Assembly (NCBI GenBank): GCA_021234155.1
Contig: JAJEKV010000053.1
Coordinates: forward strand, 4,413,660 to 4,477,659
Direction of reading: 5' to 3'
Origin: Isoetes taiwanensis
Lineage: Eukaryota; Streptophyta; Lycopodiopsida; Isoetales; Isoetaceae
DNA: 64,000 nucleotides
A program made the position numbers and the translations under genes. Shown here in pieces: positions 1 to 10,132 of the stretch (the first letter of the stretch is position 1; each line of letters begins with the position of its first letter). The notes beneath the pieces were generated by a model, which searched no databases, was not told the origin of the DNA, and was given only the letters and a program-made list of their open reading frames with translations.

Positions 1-747
1 GAATGTTCAAGATTAAGGAAGGAAATAAGACAAGTCATTATATTCAAACTATACAAACATCTCAACAAGTTTGGTGAATATGCAAGGTATGAAGGATAGT
101 GGAGCGTGTAAGGGAAGAAATGCACCCTATAAGAAGATATATAAATGACAACTCAAAAATTGCCAAAGTGCTAAAGTCGAGCAATCCTCAATTTTTACAT
201 AGCAGGGAAATGAATAACAAGACTAACTATGCATAACCAGGAAAATGAATACAAGACTACCTATGCATACATACGAAAAAGGGGGCTAACCACACTATCA
301 TATAAAATGCAACACCACCATATCTATAAAAAAAAGAATGTTGCTCCAAAGAAAATCAAGGACATTCACCAATACCCACCACCACTAATAAAATCCCGAT
401 TGAAGTCACCATAAACGGTTCCTATTTGGCTGTTTGAGGACGTGAATTGGGTGAACTAAAATCGCGATGACTCCTTTGTACCACCAAAAGGAGCTCAAGG
501 GACGGACAAACTACAAGTCATTCCCTTGGTATTCCCTTGAACCAACAAGATGAGCATCCACAACATGCGAACCAAATGCATACTCCAAATCTGGAAGAAT
601 TGAAAGAGGTGAGAAAATCCAGCACAGCACAACGCAAGACGATTGAAGAAGACGAATTGCGATTCAGACAAGCATATGCCCAAATAAAGATGATCCATGG
701 AAAAGGAAGGGTACAGATACATCCCTATTTGAATAATCCTCTGCACT
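1..747. other. No recognised gene
   Basis: AT-rich sequence. The only notable open frame runs plus-strand from 537 to 749 (70 codons). It is charged and helix-prone (Glu/Lys/Arg/Gln-rich, for example EELKEVRKSS) and ends exactly where the tandem repeat begins. It matches no family I recognise. It could be the last exon of a gene that starts outside the window, or chance. Confidence 0.4.
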
Positions 748-1335
748 AACAAGAAGGGCATGTTCTAGACAAATGGGAATGAATCAAATTCCAGATGGGT
801 GGCATAAACAGAAAAAACTTCCATTTTGTAAAGCATAACCTGCAAATGCAAAGCTCAGATAAATAAAACATAGCAAAAAGATGCCTTAATCATGCACTAG
901 GTAGTCTACGCATGAAGAACCAACTTAAAATAACAATAGCTCAGGGAATCAAAGGGTCTGTAATTCTAACAAGAAGAGCATGTTCTAGACAAATGGGACT
1001 GAATCAAATTCCACCTGCACAAACAGCAAAACTTCAAAGTTGTAAATCATAACCTGCAAATGCAAAGCTCAGACAAATAAAACATAGCAAAAAGATTTCT
1101 TGATCTTGCACTAGCTAGTCTACGCATGAAGAACCAAATCCAAAATAACAATAGCTCAGGGAATCAAAGGGTCCGTAATTCTAACAAGAAGAGCATGTTA
1201 ACAAATGGAACTGAATCAAATTCCACCTGGGTGGCACAAAGAGTAAAAACTTCACATTCGTAAATCATAACCTGCAAATGTAAAGCTTGGACAAATAAAA
1301 CATAGCAAAAGATTCCTTGATCATGCTGCATTAGC
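748..1335. repeat. Three tandem copies of a ~218 bp unit
   Basis: The segment beginning AACAAGAAGRGCATGTT recurs at about 749, 969 and 1184, giving spacings of about 220 and 215 bp. The copies share long blocks (CATAACCTGCAAATG, AAATAAAACATAGCAAAA, CAATAGCTCAGGGAATCAAA) with point changes and small indels. The third copy loses similarity after about 1335. There is no coding signal inside the unit. It is an ordinary local tandem duplication. Confidence 0.9.
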
Positions 1336-2130
1336 AAAATTTAGTATGAAAGCAAAATGTGCAAGGAACCAACACCAAAGATAAAGGTTTGAATATACGA
1401 GTCAAAATGGCAAACGAACAACCATATCCAAGCCAAGAGTCCTTCCACGATTACGTCTCTTGCCAAGATTACTCCTCTTACTAAACAATAAGAGGTCTTA
1501 AGGTCTCACATTAGATAGACATACCTTCTGCAATAGCTCCAAAGCAGATGTTGTACAGAGAAAGCCTTTTAGGCACAAGCCCTTGAACCAGAAATATTGC
1601 ACCTTCTGCCACACTTCAGAAGAAGAATATGCCTAAATAAAGACAAAGGGAGAGGCACGGGTACCTCCTTATCGGATACATCCTTAACTTACTGCCATAG
1701 AAAGATCTGCCATCCGGCAAGAATTATAAACCGACAAAATCAAACGGAAAACATTCGCCCAAAGAGCTATCACCTCCAAGCTAGCACGGAAAATAAACCA
1801 TTTTAAAATGCCATGTGAAAGGATAAAAGAAAAACTTCCTAAAACCATTAAGTAGACCGTGTAAAAGAACAAGACATGGCCATTCAAATAGAAGTGCTGC
1901 TGCCAGGTAAGTACAAGTCTCTGTCTATGGAAATAAATAGCATAATTCCGTGACTTGAAGAAACTACAAACCGAGAAGTATAGCAACTAGTTTGTGCAAA
2001 ATAACTACCAATCACCAGGACTCTTTGCTTGACAATCTAGAACAAATTGTAAGATGAATTCTATATGCATCAAACTACAAAGATGTTCAAAGATCACCTA
2101 CGTTTTCAAATAAGAGACTACAAACGATCT
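1336..2130. other. Unassigned spacer
   Basis: No coding frame with recognisable content and no strong repeat seen. The short frames on both strands have no family resemblance. Confidence 0.4.
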
Positions 2131-2165
2131 AAACAAGGTGACCTAGCAAACGCACTAATGACCTG
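2131..2165. repeat. Left inverted repeat of the 5.7 kb candidate element
   Basis: Begins AAACAAGGTGACCTAGCAAA and ends ACTAATGACCTG. It is the reverse complement of 7792-7826 except for one G/A difference. The flank just outside (CAAACGATCT) does not match the flank beyond 7826, so no target duplication is evident. Confidence 0.85.
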
Positions 2166-2242
2166 TGGTGCAATTGCAGATTCCTTTTTCAAAAACACGT
2201 AAATTGGCATTTTAGCCATTTTAAAAAAAAAAACAAGTCCAT

Positions 2243-2545
2243 AAAACGCCGTGAGCCTAAAAAGTCCACATTTCGAGAAGACAAGGGTGTTTTCTTGGTT
2301 TTTGGACAAAGTAAAAAACACACTTTTGGAGCACCAAAATGCAACCGAAAAGAGAAAAAGTCTATGCTTGCGCATAGAGAAGCGATCCTTATTAAATTAT
2401 AATTTATTTAAAAACGCGGTGAGCCTAAAGAAATCCACATTTCAAGACAAGCGGTGTTTTCTTGTTTTTAAACAAAATTAAAAGACAAACTTTTTTAGAC
2501 CAACAAAATGCAACTGAAGAGAAAAGCCTATGCGCATAGACATGC
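2243..2545. repeat. Two subterminal direct repeats, ~168 bp apart
   Basis: The block beginning AAAACGCSGTGAGCCTAAA occurs at about 2243 and 2411. Both copies continue through TCCACATTT, a GTGTTTTCTTG block, an A-rich stretch, CAAAATGCAAC and a CTATGC..GCATAG palindromic word. They lie just inside the left inverted repeat, the position typical of subterminal repeats in plant DNA transposons, where transposase often binds. Identity is partial, so the duplication is old. Confidence 0.8.
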
Positions 2546-3849
2546 AGTCTCATTAATGGAATATATTACATTTAAAATAGGGCACATAGAATAAAATGTT
2601 TAACTTTTGGACGAGAAATTTTAAATATCCAAAGGAACATCCTTTGCGGTATTTCCTCATCGATTCGGAACCGGGGAGACTTAGGCTTAGTAGTTTCTAG
2701 ATTTTCCTCGGACTTCGGCGGACCTTCAACCGCGGTGGACCTTAAGTGGATCTTCGACGGAATCAATTCGACATAGTCGGCTTTGATCGCCGTTGTTCCG
2801 TATTAAGAGGAGGCAATGTGCTCGAAACAGGAGAAGGTTTGAACACCATCCTTATCCTTGATCCCAAGTTCCTGTTTTTCGTCCGGCAAAGTCGTGGTAA
2901 GGAACTAACACGTGACTTGATGTATGCTACCGCGATCTGACCGCCGGCGTCAATGGCTATGCAGCTTGCCCTTCTCAGAATGCACAAGCTAACGTGGTGC
3001 CGGACTGAAAATGCGTCAACGACCCAATCTCCAGGTTCGCAGAACATGTCCGAAGCTGTGTTAATTAGTCTCGAGGCTTCCGGTAGGGATTGGACAATGC
3101 GCCCCTCGGTGAACTGGGTCAGCTTTTGTAAGATCGCGGGCATTGAAAAGTATTGCGAAAAATCCATGCGGTAGTGTTATAGTGCATTTGGCTTCTTCGC
3201 CCGTGACACTTTATGGTAGCCTATGTGAATCTGCTCCCCACACGTTGACAAGTCTAGCACCACCACCTCCCCCTAATATTCGTCTTTAACCTGCAAAGAA
3301 AGGAAACACTTTTGTATTCGCTATGCCCGCATGGAGAAAAACAACTAGATGCTTACCATATGGCAGCCTCGTGAACCAGCCTTCTTGGTGGGGTCTTCAT
3401 AGCCGCTTGCACCATACCGCCTGGTTAGTGGAGTGGAAGACGACAATCCTCCGAGGCGAGCAAGTGTTTATCTTAACAAACCTTCCCAAAAAGAATCAAA
3501 CTCACAGACGTAAATGGTGAGTCATCACCACGGTTGTCGTGCAACTTAAACCGTAAGGTATGTCAAAGAATGCACAAGGAATAGTTGCCGAGGTCTCAAA
3601 GTGTGGTCGAGTTTGACACAATTCCCCACGATACACCCGATAAAAGACAATTTCGCCAAACATATCAAATCTTTCAAACTTCGGAAGGCACCAAACTCGC
3701 TTTCGGCTTCTTGAGACTTTTTCAGCTTTTGAGCTCTCCTCCTTAGCTAGCGGACCATGTTCAAAAAGCGGTGGCATGGGGTCTTTCTTTTTCGAAAGCC
3801 AAAAAAAATTGTAAGAAACAAAACAACTCCCTCACTTTCCGTGGCACGC

Positions 3850-3931
3850 ATAGCATGGGAGTGAGGACTCGGTAGTGCTATCTTGCCGCATAGCAAATAG
3901 CACTACCACGGTGTCCTCACTCCCATGCTAT
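3850..3931. repeat. 82 nt hairpin
   Basis: The left arm ATAGCATGGGAGTGAGGAC (3850-3868), then GGTAGTGCTAT, is followed by a 15 nt loop. The right arm is ATAGCACTACC, a 5 nt bulge, then GTCCTCACTCCCATGCTAT. Nineteen plus eleven base pairs are perfect. The local AT-rich sequence is otherwise non-coding. It could be a MITE-like insertion, an inverted duplication or a small-RNA precursor; the sequence alone does not decide. Confidence 0.85.
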
Positions 3932-5309
3932 CTAGTTTTTTAACTCAACAACAAGGAGAAAGAAATGATGATACCCAGGTTGGTAAAGTTGGTGGCATAT
4001 TGATTTATTTTTTAAAATGCGAGGACCACGTGGGGTATAATTCCGCACCTTCTCCCGGTTTGTCATGAGTTGAGGTGAACCATTAGTACGCTCTAATGAG
4101 TGCACAATCTTTTTGGCTGCGAAGCGTTCCAAGAGGTTAATAACAAACATTGGAAAAAGCGTAAGTGTGTAATGTAGGCTTCTTGTTTAAATTCTCCTGC
4201 ATCTCTTCCGAGTGAAGCGTTTATCAACAACCTTTTGCAGGACCTCACAAACTTTGTCAACATTTTTTAGGCCTTGCATTTCGCGCCGGGCCATTATACC
4301 CATATCCTTTTGCTTTATGTTCATTTTTCTTCCTCTTGGAATCCGTTGACTTGCCTTTAGTTTTTAAAGTGCCTTGAGAGAACATGTCAAAATTTTTTTC
4401 TTGTAGCTCCCGGACCTAACATAGAAAACAACAAGCATGTTAAAAATATTTAAGAGCCATGCGCCAGATAGCCAAAGGCGAAGGTCGAGAGAAAATACTT
4501 ACACGTCCATGACGGAAAGCTAACCGAAAATAATTATCATATTTTACAAAGAGATGCTCCGGCATCCGAGGTGGAGTAAGCAGCACCTTTCGGCGACCTT
4601 GTTCTTTTAAGGCAAGTCTGTAGCCCGGTCATCCTTAATATCTTTCTCACCTTGGTGCTCAACGGAAGAGTTCATATTCCTTGTGCATGAATTTAATTTT
4701 ATCTCGTGAAGCTCATACTCATCCGATACTCATTGTCCGCGTTGTGGCTCATTGCAAGCGGCTTTGCCTCTGGTCCAGGTGACACCCACGTAAACAAAGG
4801 CAAAGATTTGTGAAAGATTGCTCCTTTGTTTTTGTATAGCATTTGTCTTCTTGCCTTGAAGCTAGGTGCCCCCTAAAACATAGTATTTGTAGTTCTCGTC
4901 CTCTTCCTTAACAAACGGCTCCTTATCATTGCACTAAGAAGGAAGTCTACGGCATGTACAAGGATCTTTTCCGAGTTCAAGTCGGAAGTTCATATCCTAT
5001 TCCTACTTCTTGAGGTTGTGGAAGCAAGAATTTAATCTTGTTAGGATTCGAAGAGGCCTGATTTTCTGGTGTGTACTATAGCTGCCCACATTAAAGGAAA
5101 AGCGATCAATGGCAAAGGATATTCTAGAAAAAGCACGTCCCTTTCGTCTAATCCCTTCTCGTTAGCACGACTAGAGACATTGTCTTATACGGCCATATAC
5201 ACTACTATTTAGTCTTGAGTTTGTCTATGTGATAGCAAAGTCTTTTTTTAATCTTGTAGTACTCTTTCAATGTGTCTCTTCAATCTTGTAGATCGCCCTT
5301 CAGTAGACT

Positions 5310-5520
5310 TTCTAGCGCATAGCACGCCTACAAAAGCTTTTGCGATTCGGTGGACCTTTGCCTATGCCAAGATAGCACGGCTACAAAAGCTTAGCTACGT
5401 TCAGTGGAGCCTTCTTGTTGTTTCAAGGTAATCGACAAGCTTTTGCCTATGCACATACAAGACGGCTACAAAAGCTTAGTCAGTAGTTACGTGGAGCCTT
5501 ACTATTGCTTCAAGGTACTT
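5310..5520. repeat. Three short tandem repeats of ~63-75 bp
   Basis: CTACAAAAGCTT occurs at about 5328, 5391 and 5465. Each copy is preceded by a GCATAGCACG / GATAGCACGG / CAAGACGG variant and followed by GTGGAGCCTT or GTGGACCTTT. The second and third copies also share a GTTTCAAGGTAATCGAC / GCTTCAAGGTACTTGAC tail. They lie just upstream of the DUF7869-like pseudogene. Confidence 0.75.
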
Positions 5521-5529
5521 GACTAATGT

Positions 5530-7240
5530 CTTAATTGCAGTCCGGATAACTCAAGAGTTGCAAGTTCACAGAGAGGCTCAAGCCTTGGAGAGAAAGAAGC
5601 TAGCAAAACATAGAAAGAAATCTTTGAGAGGCCACTGAATATATATGTGTGGTGGTAGAGGCGGCATGGACCAAAAGAAGACCTCACTTCCCCATTTTGT
5701 AAATGTTCCAAAGGATTTAGATGAATCCGATTTTTAAGGCTTCATTTGGTTGGCGCCGATGATCTTTCATGGTGTTGTCTGCGTCGTATTTTTGACCTAT
5801 CCAAATATACACAAGCGATCCTAACCTCACGGTGACAATACTAAATAAGATTTTCTTTGGCAAAGGAGAAGTCGCCTCGTGTTGTACTTACAGTTAGACA
5901 ATACTACTAGAAAAAAAAACCAAGTTTTATTTGCTTATTGCGCAATGCTGGTCGGTGGGTATCTTCAAAGGTCAAGGTTGGTTTCTTACTTGTGGGCCAC
6001 ACCCATGATCGATAGACCAAATGTTCAAGAGATTTTAAATGCGGTTGCGAAGGAAAAAAAGCATTTTGTCTACACACTCCCTTGTGCAAGTGTGATTGAG
6101 CAAGCATACAATCCGAGCTCGGTTGTCGGAAGTGCTTAGCAGACTTTTTGATTTTCGTGAGTTTGTTTTCCGGTGTCATGGTGATACAGGTCCGCTATCC
6201 ATAAGTTGAATAATTTGACATTTCAACATCATGTAAAATTTTTTTTTCTCAAGGGCGGTAAAGCACAACTTCAAGGGAAGTACTTTGTCACCTCCCAAAC
6301 TTGGCGGCCGAGGCGGGCCTACAATATTTAAAATATGTTCTCAAACTAAGGTAATGAGAAGGGCTATTCAGCGAGCAACTTGAAAAGTGTCAGAGACTAC
6401 CGCAGAAAAGAACAAGGACAAAAATCCCTTCGCCTCACCGACCAGCACATGGAGAAAAGTATAAGGTCAGGGTTTAAGTACTTCCGCTGAGGAGGACAAA
6501 GGTCGGTGGGAGAATTTCTTTTCAATAATGCGAGGATGTAACTAAATCCCTCAACAAAGCATCTCTGGAAGTTGCTTTTTGTTGGCCCGGTACTCAAGTT
6601 CATCCCCTTGTTGAGGCGCATCAAGGAATTGCAAAGGGTTAGATGGTTCCGCAGCTTTGAAGTCAACAAGGAACCCCGATCGTAATGTACCCCTGAAGTA
6701 GGCGTGCCTTGAAAAAAGAACCAAGGCCAAACTCAGAAAAATTTGGGCGGATTTGTCTAAGGGGATGCTTATAGCTATACTAGCCGAATCGATGATGACG
6801 AAGAAGCGTCCTTTCCTGGATTGCGGGTTAAGGACATTGTGTTCAAAAGACAATCTCCTTCTGTAGTGAAAGTTCACCGGTAATGCGCCACTAAGGATAC
6901 AGATCCGTTCTTTCGGTCGGTATGATCCTGTGATAATTCCTTTCAAGAAGGGCCGGAAAAGCGATGAATAAGAATCACATGGACAATGCGGACCCGAAAA
7001 ACTCAAGTCTTGGCTTATGATTTTACTCTCAAGGTTGATATGGGCTACGTCGACAGCAGTTAACTTCTTCGAAGTCTTTCTGCGAAGATAGTTCGACGAA
7101 GGTTCGTGATGAGGACAAGATGTTCGTTCGGTTAGCTCTTCGACCACTTCAAGTGACAAATGAGGAGAGTGGCAACGGGGACAGTGGTGACGAGTCTGAA
7201 GGAGTTGACGAGTATAACGACATTCCTAATCCTTTCTTCT
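5530..7240 (+). pseudogene. DUF7869-like gene, frameshifted (possible transposase)
   Basis: Reading all three plus frames recovers, in order, a GGMDQKKTSLPHF segment (about 5660-5695), RLHLVGA (5740-5760), a TYPNI...NLTVTILNKI stretch (5797-5853), LQLDN (5888-5902) followed by NQVLFAYCAMLVG, then LLVGHTHD (5986-6009) and IDQMF (6011-6025). Downstream come GKAQLQGKYFVTSQTW (about 6258-6305), PVLKFIPLLRRIKEL (6592-6635) and an acidic tail ending near 7240. This order of motifs is what I know of DUF7869-containing proteins. The D in GMDQ, the D in LQLDN and the acidic residue after GHTHD could form a DDE/D-like triad; that is my inference. At least four frameshifts and several stops make it a pseudogene. 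The 202-codon minus-strand frame at 6551-7159 is its shadow. Family call fairly sure; function unproven. Confidence 0.7.
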
Positions 7241-7791
7241 CAAAGGTAAGAACTTCTTTGTATAATCTAAATGTGGGCACATCGTTACCTCCCTAGTTTT
7301 GGCTAGAGTTTTTTGTACATGTTGTACATGTTTTGTACATGCTTTCGCATAGCTTCTTCCAAGTTCATCCATGTTTTTCATGTCTTGTATAAGCGTAAAT
7401 GCTAATGACATGTTAGTTATGTCTTGTATGTTTTTTTCATGCCTATCATGCCTATCTTGGCGCATAGCACCTTGTGGTTCTTCTTGAGTAATAACAAATA
7501 GATATGCCTAGATTTGCCAATCTTGCTTTCATTTCTTGTGAAGATTTTAATGGTTCTTTAATTTTGCTAGTTTTCTTGTATTTCCTACATTTTCTTAAAA
7601 GGTGACTCTAATTTTCTGACTTGTTTGGTGTCTACAATTCACAAAAAACAAAAAGTTTTCTAATTTTGGATCAAAAAAGGGGTGTCACAAATCCAAATTG
7701 AGGGCTGTTTTTTCAATTGACCCCCCAAAAGTGGCAATTTTTAGGTTTTTTTTAGGGAATCTTTGAAAGATTCCTTTTTGTGGTGCAAACG

Positions 7792-7826
7792 CAGGTCATT
7801 AGTGCATTTGCTAGGTCACCTTGTTT
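7792..7826. repeat. Right inverted repeat of the 5.7 kb candidate element
   Basis: CAGGTCATTAGTGC, one variant base, then TTTGCTAGGTCACCTTG. It is the inverted partner of 2131-2165. Just inside is a near-perfect short palindrome GGAATCTTTGAAAGATTCC (7756-7774). Confidence 0.85.
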
Positions 7827-7840
7827 CTACTCAAACTCCT

Positions 7841-8615
7841 ATGTTATGCAAATTCGGAAAGCCACAAAGGCCTCAGGGAGAACTAGACGAAAACAAAAGC
7901 AAACCATGAACTAGAGGTCCAGGGCAGCTCAAGGAAAATCGATATGACAAGAGCAACCCATGAACTCAGTGGTGCAAGATTCACGAAAAAAAGGATAAAC
8001 TTTCATAGCAATTGAGTACTTCGTTCAAGCAAATCTCCATCGACCTGGCGGGAACTCTGGCCAAGCCCACGAGCTGATCCGAATGTGCTAAAACATCTTT
8101 GAAACAAAGCAATGCAAAAACACTCCATAAAACAACTCCTCTCGTGATCCATCCCCCATCCGGGCAGCCACTGGCATGGCCGGGCCAAACCTAGCTTGGT
8201 AGCTTGCACACGATCCAGACTAAGAATGCGAAGCCAGCCCAAACAGATCCACCACGATCGGTTCCAGAAAAACTGATGCTGAGGTTTGATTATCTTGCCG
8301 CTCAAACATCTATTTCCAGGCACCTTTGCCGCGGGATCAACACGTGCCTAGATGTCGGCAAGGGGAACAAGCAATAAACCGAGCTGAGAGGCACGCCATG
8401 ATGTAACCAAGGCGGGCGGGCACAATAGTTTAAAACGACCGTGACTAGAGAAGAGAGGCCGATAGCGACTAAAAGATGGGGCATGCAACCACAAAGGGAA
8501 GGCTCAAAGGCGGCTGATGAAACCCGAGAGAACGCAACAAGGTTATAAATACTCCAAGGGAGCTCTCAACTAGCCTCAAGAAGCGGTTATCTGCTGGGAA
8601 GAAATCGCACCTATC
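7841..8615. other. Unassigned spacer
   Basis: Moderately GC-rich sequence between the candidate transposon and Gypsy copy A. Frames on both strands (for example 8003-8323 minus, 106 codons, Trp/Cys-rich) match no family I know. Similarity to copy B begins only at about 8620, so this is either flanking DNA or another element. Confidence 0.35.
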
Positions 8616-8619
8616 CTCA

Positions 8620-9239
8620 AAAAGGGAATGGTTTGGTGAAAGCACCAACAAGACTCTCATCACTATTCAAGAAATCGTGATACCTCTCGCACGGATTGGC
8701 AAGAAAAGTTACCATCGTTCTTTGGGCTTACAACATTGTTTCAAGATTGCTACCGGTCATACTCCTTTTAAGTTGGTTTATGGTCAAGAAGCCTTGATGC
8801 CCTTTGAATATGTTCTTCCAACACTGTTTCCAACTTGCTACCACTCCTAACCCACGCAGCTCTTCAAGAATCCAGTTTACCATTTGGAACAGTTGGATGA
8901 ACTTAGACGAGATGCTTATATTGAGTTCTTCATGGTGAAGAATTGAGGAAATCTTTGCATGACAAACATCTGAGAGCCAAAACTTTTCAAGAAGGTGATT
9001 TGGTTTTGCTTTATGATTCTCGTTACAAAAATTTCTCAGGGAAATTAAAGTTCAGATGGCTTGGTCCTTATCAAATCGTTCAAGTTGTACAACCCAGCGT
9101 TTTCAAGCTGGCCGAATTAGATGGCACTCCATTACCTACACTGGTTAATGGTTTTCGCCTAAAACAATTTCATACAGAAGATACAAACGTTCATACACAG
9201 GATCAACAACAAACTTTTGACTCAGAAGATAGTGCATAA
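8620..9239 (+). pseudogene. Gypsy integrase C-terminal part (copy A)
   Basis: The catalytic-core tail (GNGLV..., then FKLVYGQEALMPFEYVLP near 8768-8820) is frameshifted. From 8943 a 98-codon open frame continues with KSLHDKHLRAKTFQEGDLVL, LYDSRYKNFSGKLKFRWLGP and the ELDGTPLPTLVNGFRLKQFH end. In chromovirus-type and Tat/Athila-type integrases this C-terminal SH3-like (GPY/F) module follows the D,D-35-E core, and WLGPYQIV is the GPY motif. The frame closes at 9237, and no chromodomain is visible after it. Confidence 0.9.
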
Positions 9240-10130
9240 GCGGCATATTTATATTATATCAGTGGCGAAATACAAAATGTGGGCATTGCCCATATACATC
9301 CGCTATGGGCAGAGCCCTATTTACAAAATCCTAAGTTAAACGAACCCCTACTTTGGGTTCGAGCGAGGTCACAAGGAATCTACGGAGCAGACGGCCGGGT
9401 GGGATCCCAGCGCAGATGCACCACCACTTCGATGGGATTAGTCTTCGGGTCAGGATGCTCTGGCATAGTGGCGCACCACCCATCCATCCGGATCTCGCCC
9501 GGGCGGCATTTATTTTACAGTCCATCGCATTCATTTTACAGTAATCCATTCATTGCATCCGGCAGATAGTGCATTCGTCATCCATGATCGCGGGCGGTGT
9601 CATAAACCCGACCATTGCTGCGTCTTATATAGCCCAAACGGCGGAGATCCGCCGGCGTGGACCAATCACCAAATTGCTAACGTGGTTTGCAATGCAAGCC
9701 CATTTCTAAATTGGGAATCTTTTCTCCCGCGGCATATCTAGCCATGGTACCTTCCGACATTTTCGTTTTATGATATCCAAACGAAGTTGTTTGCGGCATT
9801 AAATGACCTTCCTTCCTTTCATGCCCGGATATTAATATTTGTACCTTCGCCAATTTGTCACATCCGATCGTTCTTTCCGTCTCATCTCCACCGTTCATCG
9901 CTTCTCCTTAACTGGCTTGGGGACTTAGCCAAATTTTTGCCTCTCAATGCGCTTTCTTGGCATCTATCGCCACACGGCACCATCAGCGGTTCTTTGTTTC
10001 ATTCTCATGGCGCCCTTCGACACAACATATGCGCCCTAAAACCTTTTCGTCTCTCGCCGTTTTAGTCTTACGCTTTCCGCCCTCCGGCTTCTCACATCTG
10101 CTCTTCCGGTTACTTCGGCCCGGCTCGCCG
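9240..10130 (+). other. Non-coding spacer between integrase and extra frame (copy A)
   Basis: It begins with GCGGCATATTTATATTATA, which copy B repeats at 23029. Parallel blocks follow, including GCTATGGGC (9301), ATCTAGCCATGGTACCTTC (9736), TTTTATGATATCC (9766) and GCATTAAATG (9797), matching B up to about 23640. The open frames here are poor in recognisable content. Confidence 0.65.
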
Positions 10131-10132
10131 CC

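Larger units (their letters stand above)
2131..7826 (+). mobile_element. Candidate DNA transposon with DUF7869-like gene
   Basis: A 35 bp sequence at 2131-2165 recurs in inverted orientation at 7792-7826 with a single mismatch. Both copies point outward-to-inward as terminal inverted repeats would. Between them lies one long decayed plus-strand gene (5530-7240) of the DUF7869 type. The left end also holds a pair of ~130 bp subterminal direct repeats (2243-2545), and the interior carries a perfect-stem hairpin (3850-3931) and short tandem repeats (5310-5520). A short word, CGCATAG, recurs at about 2371, 2533, 3848, 3887, 5316, 7346 and 7461. I could not see a convincing target-site duplication outside the inverted repeats. 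The gene and the repeats are seen directly; that they form one mobile unit is inference. Confidence 0.55.

Noticed and set aside
748-1335. Centromeric-type satellite
   Set aside because: Only three copies with indels, and no further copies in the 64 kb. A local tandem duplication is sufficient.
4200-5230. Upstream exons of the DUF7869-like gene
   Set aside because: Composition is partly coding-like, but I found no motif I could place, so I did not extend the gene call upstream of about 5530.
6551-7159. 202-codon minus-strand open frame
   Set aside because: Opposite-strand shadow of the DUF7869-like pseudogene, whose motifs are on the plus strand.
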